Positions 58,615 to 64,000 of a stretch of 64,000 nucleotides of DNA are shown piece by piece; position 1 is the first letter of the stretch, and each line of letters begins with the position of its first letter. Made by a program: the position numbers and the translations under genes. The notes under the pieces are model-generated. The model saw only the letters and a list, made by a program, of their open reading frames with translations. It searched no databases and was not told where the DNA came from. The stretch spans positions 62,001-126,000 of the forward strand of contig CACXIP010000008.1 of the NCBI GenBank assembly GCA_902767775.1, given 5' to 3'. Source of the DNA: an uncultured Prevotellaceae bacterium. Lineage in GTDB: Bacteria; Bacteroidota; Bacteroidia; Bacteroidales; Bacteroidaceae.

Positions 58615-59561
58615 TGATGGGAGATATGGTTGAAAGTCAGCAAAAACAGTCACGTTGGGCACCCATCTTGCTGTTTGCCTACAACCGTCCGGAACATATC
58701 AGGAGGTGTGTGGAATCGTTGCTCGCCAATACATTGGCAGGAGAGAGCGACCTTTTTGTCTTCTCCGACGCACCCAAGAGCGAGGCAGACAGACCGGGCG
58801 TGGAAGAGGTGCGCGCTGCATTGAGGGATATTCATGGATTTCATTCGGTTAGCATTGTGGAGCGTGACACCAACTGGGGACTTGCACGCAGCATCATCGA
58901 CGGCGTGACACGGTTGGTGGAGAGCCGCGGTCGGGTGATAGTCGTTGAAGATGACTTGGTGGTGGCACCTTATTTCCTGCAATTCATGAATGATGCCCTT
59001 GATATCTATGAGGATGAGCCACGGGTAGGACATATTCAGGCATGCGACTTCACCCAGGATGCCCACCTTCCCGACACATTTCTCATCAAGTGGACTGGCA
59101 GTTGGGGATGGGCGACGTGGAAGCGGGCATGGCAGCATTTCAATCCCGACGGAAGACAGTTGCTCCAACAACTGGAGGAGCGTGGTCTGACACGAACATT
59201 CGACTTCAATGGCAAATATGGATTCACCCGGATGCTGCGGAGGCAGATAGAAGGGAAGAACAACTCATGGGCAATACGGTGGAATGCCTCCTTGTTCCTG
59301 AAAGACATATTGTCGCTCAACGTAGGGCGGTCGCTGGTGAGCAACGAAGGATTCGACGGTTCGGGCACCAACTGTGGCGGCGGCGGACTATATGCCTCCA
59401 ATCTTTATTTGCAACCCCTTGAGGTACAAAAGATTACGCCTATTGCTGAAAATATGGCTGCTCGCAAGGTTTTTGAACGTTATTATGCCCGCACCAACTC
59501 TTTTTGGGCGAAAGCCAAACGCAGAATCCTCCGCACCCTAAAAGGCGATTTTGGTGCCTAA
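58614..59561 (+). CDS. Glycosyltransferase of GT-A type
   Basis: A 315-aa protein (starts ATG 58614, 58617 or 58626; the first overlaps the previous stop). An N-terminal Rossmann-like domain (APILLFAYNRPEHIRRCVES, RVIVVEDDLVVAPYFLQFM, the DxD-like EDDLV) and TGSWGWATWKRAW recall GNT-I/MGAT-like glycosyltransferases of Bacteroidetes. Probably adds sugars during surface glycan assembly. Ends before the 9-bp repeat at 59576. Confidence 0.85.
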   Translation: MMGDMVESQQKQSRWAPILLFAYNRPEHIRRCVESLLANTLAGESDLFVFSDAPKSEADRPGVEEVRAALRDIHGFHSVSIVERDTNWGLARSIIDGVTRLVESRGRVIVVEDDLVVAPYFLQFMNDALDIYEDEPRVGHIQACDFTQDAHLPDTFLIKWTGSWGWATWKRAWQHFNPDGRQLLQQLEERGLTRTFDFNGKYGFTRMLRRQIEGKNNSWAIRWNASLFLKDILSLNVGRSLVSNEGFDGSGTNCGGGGLYASNLYLQPLEVQKITPIAENMAARKVFERYYARTNSFWAKAKRRILRTLKGDFGA

Positions 59562-59575
59562 AAACTTTCAGAATC

Positions 59576-59611
59576 GTCAGACATGTCGGACTTGTCGGAC
59601 ATTTCAGACAG
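59576..59611. repeat. 9-bp tandem repeat GTCRGACWT
   Basis: Four units, GTCAGACAT, GTCGGACTT, GTCGGACAT and TTCAGACAG, related to 24862-24888. The last unit overlaps the flippase stop codon (59604). Confidence 0.6.
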
Positions 59612-61052
59612 ATTTGTGGCTCATTTTTTCCCTCAGCATTTCTATTCCCTCGTGGAGAATCTTACTGCCCAAGAGCCAGAGGATGACCACATAGGGCACG
59701 GCCACCATCACCACTTTGACAGCAAAGCGCAGATAGATGTTGCCAATGTTGCCGGCTGTAAAATGTGCCACTGCACACAGCGCTACAGAGAGCAGCATAT
59801 AGGGAGAGATGTCGCGGACAAACTCCCGAAAACCAAGGTGGGTTTCCCTGTTGGCGAGCCACAGCCACACGCCTGTCCACAATACACTTACCGTTACATA
59901 GGCTGCCACCATGATGTGGATGCCATAATTGGCAAAAAGCAAGGCGAGGGAAAGGCCTGCGAGGCATTGTCCTATTGTTGCCCACATATGCCGTGAGGAA
60001 TGCCCGCGGCTGATGACAAGGTTGGAGAAAAGGTAGGAAATCGGTGCGAATGCTCCTGCCACGCAGAGCAACTGCATCAGCCGGGCGCTCTCTATCCACC
60101 GTTCGGTGATGAGGATGACGATGAACTCCTTGGCGACGAGTGCCAATCCCAGCATGAGTGGGAACGCTACAAATGCGGTGAAGCGGAGCATCTTGCGCAG
60201 GATGGCTTTCTGTCGGGCGCGGTCATCGTCTACGCGTATGAAAACGGGTTGTGCGATGCCGTACATCATATTGGAGATGAGCGACGAACCCATGGTGTTC
60301 CATTTGTTCGCCTGTGTGTAGTTGCCCACGTCAGGTGCTGTATAGAGCTTTCCGAGGACAACGGAGAAAATGTGGGTGTTGACAATTGTGAACACATTGG
60401 TGATGAGCAACCTGCTGCTGAATCCTATCATCTCCTTGATAGGGGTGAAATTCACCTTGATGCTGGGGCGCCAGCGGGCAAAATGGTAACTCAGCGCAGC
60501 GATGATGATGATATAGACGATGTTTTGCGTAGCGATGCTCCAGTATGACATACCCATGAACGCCATGGTGATGGCAACGATGCCTGAGATGGCGAGGGCG
60601 GTGATGGTCATGATGGAGGTCTCGCGCACCATGAGGTGGCAGAACAGATAGGCACGGGGTGCGGTGCTGAGGCTGGAGATGACAAACGACAGTGCCACAT
60701 AGCGTGTGAGGGAGGTGAGTTCGGGATGGTGGTAGAACTTGGCAATCAGCGGTGCTGCAGCGAAGAGCAACAGGTAGAATCCTACACCTACACCCAGACT
60801 GGTCCAGAAGACAGCGTTGTAGTCATTGTAACTGGCGTTTTTTCGCTTGTTGAGGGCGGAGATGAACCCACCCTCCTGAAGTGAGGCGCCCAATGCCACA
60901 AAGATGGTAATCATGCCTATCATGCCGTAGTCGGACTGCGACAGATGGCGTGCCAGGAAAATGCCTATGACGAGGTTGAGCAACTGCTGCAAGCCGTTGC
61001 TGACACTGCCCCAGAGGAGTCCTTTCGCTGCCTTTTCCTTCAGTGTGGACAT
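59604..61052 (-). CDS. Polysaccharide flippase (MOP/Wzx-like)
   Basis: A 482-aa membrane protein with about 12-14 hydrophobic segments (LLWGSVSNGLQQLLNLVIG, IGMITIFVALGASL, AYLFCHLMVRET). It fits the Wzx/RfbX 'oligosaccharide flippase' family that moves lipid-linked glycans across the inner membrane. The convergent gene pair to its right edge is the glycosyltransferase set (57727-59561), which probably makes the substrate. Confidence 0.9.
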   Translation of the reverse strand: MSTLKEKAAKGLLWGSVSNGLQQLLNLVIGIFLARHLSQSDYGMIGMITIFVALGASLQEGGFISALNKRKNASYNDYNAVFWTSLGVGVGFYLLLFAAAPLIAKFYHHPELTSLTRYVALSFVISSLSTAPRAYLFCHLMVRETSIMTITALAISGIVAITMAFMGMSYWSIATQNIVYIIIIAALSYHFARWRPSIKVNFTPIKEMIGFSSRLLITNVFTIVNTHIFSVVLGKLYTAPDVGNYTQANKWNTMGSSLISNMMYGIAQPVFIRVDDDRARQKAILRKMLRFTAFVAFPLMLGLALVAKEFIVILITERWIESARLMQLLCVAGAFAPISYLFSNLVISRGHSSRHMWATIGQCLAGLSLALLFANYGIHIMVAAYVTVSVLWTGVWLWLANRETHLGFREFVRDISPYMLLSVALCAVAHFTAGNIGNIYLRFAVKVVMVAVPYVVILWLLGSKILHEGIEMLREKMSHKSV

Positions 61053-61060
61053 TTGTTGTG

Positions 61061-61092
61061 GGAGTTTAGGAGATTAGGAGATTAGGAGTTTA
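61061..61092. repeat. Octamer repeat GGAGWTTA
   Basis: Four units, GGAGTTTA, GGAGATTA, GGAGATTA and GGAGTTTA, directly upstream of the flippase start (61052). A 26-bp direct repeat (61081-61106 and 61145-61170) lies across and after it. Confidence 0.75.
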
Positions 61093-61111
61093 GACATATG
61101 ACTTTGGGGGT

Positions 61112-61135
61112 CGTTTGGTCGTTTGGTTGTTTGGG
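61112..61135. repeat. Octamer repeat YGTTTGGK, three units
   Basis: CGTTTGGT, CGTTTGGT and TGTTTGGG, the same family as the array at 41075-41218. Confidence 0.75.
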
Positions 61136-61179
61136 GATTTTTTGATTAGGAGTTTAGATATATGATTTTGCATGGCTGA

Positions 61180-61198
61180 GTCGCTGTAGTACAGCGAC
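61180..61198. other. Hairpin in the flippase-glnN gap
   Basis: GTCGCTGT (61180-61187), loop AGT, ACAGCGAC (61191-61198): a perfect 8-bp stem with no U-tract. It may end glnN transcription or be a binding site. Confidence 0.4.
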
Positions 61199-61245
61199 AA
61201 ACCGAACACAAAAAAGGAGATATGCTATCAGAAGCAGATGTAATC

Positions 61246-61315
61246 ATAATCCTTAATTCTTAATCCTTAATTCTTAATCCTTAATTCTTAATCCTTAATC
61301 CCTGATTCTTAATCC
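61246..61315. repeat. Heptad tandem repeat TTAATYC
   Basis: Ten 7-bp units alternating TTAATCC and TTAATTC (with end variants), stopping 8 bp before the glnN stop codon (61323). Confidence 0.85.
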
Positions 61316-61322
61316 ATTATGT

Positions 61323-63512
61323 TTACCTGATGAACAGCAGTTCCCGGTATTTGGGAAGAGTCCAGCACTCGTCGCTGACTATCAGTTCGAGTTTGTCTAT
61401 CTGGTAGCGGATTTCCTCCATCTTCGGTTCCACCGTGTCGTGGTAGGCGATGGCTTTCTCACGCACGTTCTCAATGATGTTGGCCACTTTTCGGGCATTC
61501 ACCAGTTCCTCGACACCGGTCTCGATGGCCTGAGAGCGCTCAGCTATCTCACGGATGATGCCTTTGTTGCGTGCTGTCAGTTTTTCGGCCTCTTCGTGGG
61601 GGAATATCTCATACATGTTGAGCACATTCTTTGCCAGTTGGCTTTGGTATTGTGTGGCAATGGGTATGATATGGTTCATGCTCAGGTCACCCATCACACG
61701 CGCCTCTATCTGTATTTTCTTCGTGTAAGTCTCCCATTTCACTTCATTGCGTGCTGACAGTTCCTTGGCGTTCATCACTCCCATGCTCTCAAACATCTTG
61801 ATGGTGTCGGCATCGAGGTAGCGGTCAAAAATGAGCGGACAGCTCTTCTCCACGTCAAGGCCGCGGGCCGTGGCTTCCACCACCCATTCATCGCTGTAGC
61901 CGTTGCCGTCGAAATGGATGGGCTTGCAGGTGCGTATGTCCTCGCGCACCACATCGATGATGGCGCTGGTCTTGTCTTCGCCTCCTGCGATGAGGGCATC
62001 GACGCGGGTTTTGAAAAGAGTGAGCGCCTCGGCGACGGCAGTGTTGAGGGCTATCAGCGCAGAGGCGCAGTTGGCCTCCGAACCGACAGCGCGGAACTCA
62101 AATCGGTTTCCGGTAAAGGCGAACGGACTGGTGCGGTTGCGGTCGGTGTTGTCGATAAGCAGTTCGGGAATCTCGGGGATGTCGAGTTTCATACCCTGTT
62201 TGCCCTCCATGGTGAAGAGGTCTTTCTTGTCAGCTTTCTCGATGTGCTCAAGCAACTCGCTGAGTTGTTTGCCGAGGAACGAGGAGATGATGGCTGGCGG
62301 AGCCTCATTGGCTCCCAGGCGGTGGGCGTTGGTGGCACTCATGATGGATGCCTTGAGCAGTCCGTTATGGCGGTACACTCCCATGAGGGTCTCCACGATG
62401 AAGACGACGAAGCGCAGCGTGTCCTCCGGTGTCTTGCCGGGACCGTGGAGCAGGATGCCCGTGTCGGTCGACAGGCTCCAGTTGTTGTGCTTGCCACTGC
62501 CGTTGATGCCTGCGAAGGGCTTTTCGTGGAGCAAGACACGGAAACCATGTTTGCGTGCCACGCGTTTCATCAGCGACATGAGGAGCATGTTATGGTCCAC
62601 CGCAAGGTTGGTTTCCTCATAGATGGGAGCAATCTCAAACTGGTTGGGCGCCACCTCATTGTGCCGTGTCTTCACGGGGATGGAGAGTTCGAGTGCCTGC
62701 ACCTCAAGGTCTTTCATGAAAGCCTGCACACGGTCGGGAATGATGCCGAAATAGTGGTCGTCCATCTGCTGGTTTTTCGCAGAGTCATGTCCCATCAGGG
62801 TACGTCCCGTAAGCATCAGGTCGGGCCGGGCACTGTAGAGACCTTCGTCAACGAGGAAGAATTCCTGTTCCCATCCCAGGTTGGAGGTCACTTTGCGCAC
62901 TTCGGGATAGAAATAGTGGCACACCTCGGTAGCTGCGGTGTTGACGGCGCGCAGGGCACGCAGCAGCGGTGCCTTGTAGTCAAGAGCTTCGCCGGTGTAG
63001 GAGATGAAGATGGTGGGGATACACAGCGTGTCGTCGATGATGAACACCGGTGAGGTGGGGTCCCATGCGGAGTATCCGCGTGCCTCGAAGGTGTTGCGTA
63101 TGCCGCCAGAGGGAAACGAAGAGGCATCGGGCTCCTGCTGTGCGAGCAGTTTGCCGCTGAACTCCTCTATCATCCCTCCCTTGCCATCATGCTCAATGAA
63201 AGCATCGTGTTTCTCGGCTGTTCCTTCTGTGAGGGGTTGGAACCAGTGGGTGTAATGCGTCACACCGTTCTCCTCTGCCCATTGCCTGATGCCCTTGGCT
63301 ACTGCATCGGCGATGGAGCGGTCGAGCCGTACGCCGTTGTCGATGACATCTACCAGCTTCTCATAGACATCACGCGGCAGGTATTTGTACATCTTGTCGC
63401 GGGTGAACACATATTTCCCGAAAAACTCCGACGGACGCTCCGAGGGAGCAACCACCTCAAGTGGTTTTTTCTTAAAGGCTTCTTCTACTACTTGAAATCT
63501 GAGGTTTGCCAT
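61323..63512 (-). CDS. glnN: Glutamine synthetase type III
   Basis: A 729-aa enzyme of the GSIII class (GSII and GSI are about 450 aa). Signatures include NRTSPFAFTGNRFEFRAVGS, GINGSGKHNNWSLSTDTG and PVKTRHNEVAPNQFEIAP. It assimilates ammonia into glutamine and is the main GS of Bacteroidales. Monocistronic. Confidence 0.96.
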   Translation of the reverse strand: MANLRFQVVEEAFKKKPLEVVAPSERPSEFFGKYVFTRDKMYKYLPRDVYEKLVDVIDNGVRLDRSIADAVAKGIRQWAEENGVTHYTHWFQPLTEGTAEKHDAFIEHDGKGGMIEEFSGKLLAQQEPDASSFPSGGIRNTFEARGYSAWDPTSPVFIIDDTLCIPTIFISYTGEALDYKAPLLRALRAVNTAATEVCHYFYPEVRKVTSNLGWEQEFFLVDEGLYSARPDLMLTGRTLMGHDSAKNQQMDDHYFGIIPDRVQAFMKDLEVQALELSIPVKTRHNEVAPNQFEIAPIYEETNLAVDHNMLLMSLMKRVARKHGFRVLLHEKPFAGINGSGKHNNWSLSTDTGILLHGPGKTPEDTLRFVVFIVETLMGVYRHNGLLKASIMSATNAHRLGANEAPPAIISSFLGKQLSELLEHIEKADKKDLFTMEGKQGMKLDIPEIPELLIDNTDRNRTSPFAFTGNRFEFRAVGSEANCASALIALNTAVAEALTLFKTRVDALIAGGEDKTSAIIDVVREDIRTCKPIHFDGNGYSDEWVVEATARGLDVEKSCPLIFDRYLDADTIKMFESMGVMNAKELSARNEVKWETYTKKIQIEARVMGDLSMNHIIPIATQYQSQLAKNVLNMYEIFPHEEAEKLTARNKGIIREIAERSQAIETGVEELVNARKVANIIENVREKAIAYHDTVEPKMEEIRYQIDKLELIVSDECWTLPKYRELLFIR

Positions 63513-63553
63513 ATTTTTTGTTGTAATGGATACAAAATGCGCTTTGTTTGGTG

Positions 63554-63561
63554 CAAAATTA
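63554..63561 (-). promoter_or_regulatory. -7 box of glnN
   Basis: TAATTTTG on the minus strand, about 41 bp upstream of ATG 63512; no clear -33 box. Confidence 0.5.
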
Positions 63562-63636
63562 CAACATTTAGATGGCTCAATCCGCTTTTTTGTTCAAAAA
63601 GATGTTTTTTTCATGGTTCATTGCGAATGAAATGAC

Positions 63637-63644
63637 TATTTTTG
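63637..63644 (+). promoter_or_regulatory. -7 box of the outer-membrane protein gene
   Basis: TATTTTTG, 19 bp before ATG 63664; no TTTG at -33. Confidence 0.5.
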
Positions 63645-63663
63645 CATATCCAAACAAAGAGGA

Positions 63664-64000
63664 ATGGTTATGAAGCGATTGTTTTTCTCAGCCATGGTAC
63701 TGATATGTGCGGCCATGGTGTCGGCACAGGACAAGGTGGAGGCTGATTTGTCGGCAGACATAGTGAACCAATATATCTGGCGTGGTCAGGACCTGGGACA
63801 TGTGAGCATACAGCCCTCACTCGGATTGGGGTATAAGGGATTGAGTCTGTCTGCCTGGGGCAGCGTGGGCCTGTCCGACCCCGCCGACCCCAAGGAATTG
63901 GACCTCACGGCGTCTTATACCGTGGGTGGATTCTCCATAGGAGTGACGGACTATTGGACTGATGAGTCTGATGGCCGCTATTTCTTTTATGATGCCGACC
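63664..64000 (+). CDS. Partial outer-membrane protein, cut by the window end
   Basis: About 112 residues of a longer protein. Start ATG 63664 or 63670 (MKRLFFSAMVLICAAMVSAQD, signal peptide). The mature part alternates charged and aromatic strands (VEADLSADIVNQYIWRGQDL, GLSLSAWGSVGLSD, LTASYTVGGFSIGVTDYWTD), like an outer-membrane barrel of the type seen in Bacteroidetes (for example TIGR02001-like). The 'YIWRGQ' motif near the start is common in that group. Its end is outside the window. Confidence 0.75.
   Translation, partial: MVMKRLFFSAMVLICAAMVSAQDKVEADLSADIVNQYIWRGQDLGHVSIQPSLGLGYKGLSLSAWGSVGLSDPADPKELDLTASYTVGGFSIGVTDYWTDESDGRYFFYDAD

Overview
The window looks like chromosomal DNA from a Bacteroidales bacterium, most likely Prevotella or a close relative in Prevotellaceae. 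The signs are: SusC/SusD and a hybrid two-component regulator, fused KorA and partner KorB, ATP-dependent PckA, type III glutamine synthetase, Bacteroidetes-type promoters (TTTG, about 19-20 bp, then TAnnTTTG), almost no Shine-Dalgarno sites, and secreted proteins ending in the short beta-rich tail (DLxGR...RGIYIV...RKVIIK) seen on Bacteroidetes exported enzymes. No rRNA, integrase, transposase or CRISPR array was seen. One tRNA-Met is present.

Layout. 1-9.1 kb: a TonB-dependent receptor-like barrel, small secreted proteins of unknown function, a Nudix hydrolase, a carboxylesterase, and a 65-aa protein gene on the minus strand with its own promoter and terminator. 9.2-11.8 kb: a secreted GH30 glycosidase with ricin-like flanks. 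11.8-13.4 kb: the decayed end of a type I restriction methylase (hsdM) followed by a YhcG/DUF1016 nuclease-like gene and a tightly coupled 104-aa gene. 13.6-18.0 kb: a secreted subtilase, tRNA-Met, ruvB, coaD and ybeY. 18.1-40.9 kb: a polysaccharide-utilisation region with two CE15 glucuronoyl esterases (one stand-alone, one in a 1110-aa mosaic), a CotH-family protein, GH105, GH2, a propeller-DUF362 fusion, an HTCS regulator and SusD/SusC. 41-48.8 kb: korAB, pckA, a PCMD lipoprotein with a barrel partner, and a TonB-C-like secreted protein. 48.9-57.7 kb: housekeeping genes (rseP, dxr, rimM, murA, DUF4290, tsaB on minus; yicC, gmk, nadD on plus), interrupted by a DUF559 nuclease gene between yicC and gmk. 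57.7-64 kb: two glycosyltransferases, a flippase, glnN and the start of an outer-membrane protein gene.

How the genes fit together. CE15, GH105, GH2 and perhaps GH30 suggest breakdown of a plant polymer carrying (4-O-methyl)glucuronic acid and galactose, such as arabinogalactan or rhamnogalacturonan side chains; this is inference. The HTCS probably controls the set: a 33-bp sequence, 30/33 identical, lies the same distance upstream of GH105 and of the DUF362-GH2 operon, and overlaps the HTCS gene's own promoter.

Most unusual signals: (1) a DUF559 nuclease gene bracketed by 32-bp hairpin repeats in inverted orientation between yicC and gmk, with the right-hand repeat translated as part of the Gmk N terminus; (2) a two-site TGCGACA promoter element with identical geometry in front of two unrelated small genes; (3) the hsdM relic next to YhcG, whose linker contains two palindromes; (4) many short tandem repeats of 7-9 bp units confined to gene borders.
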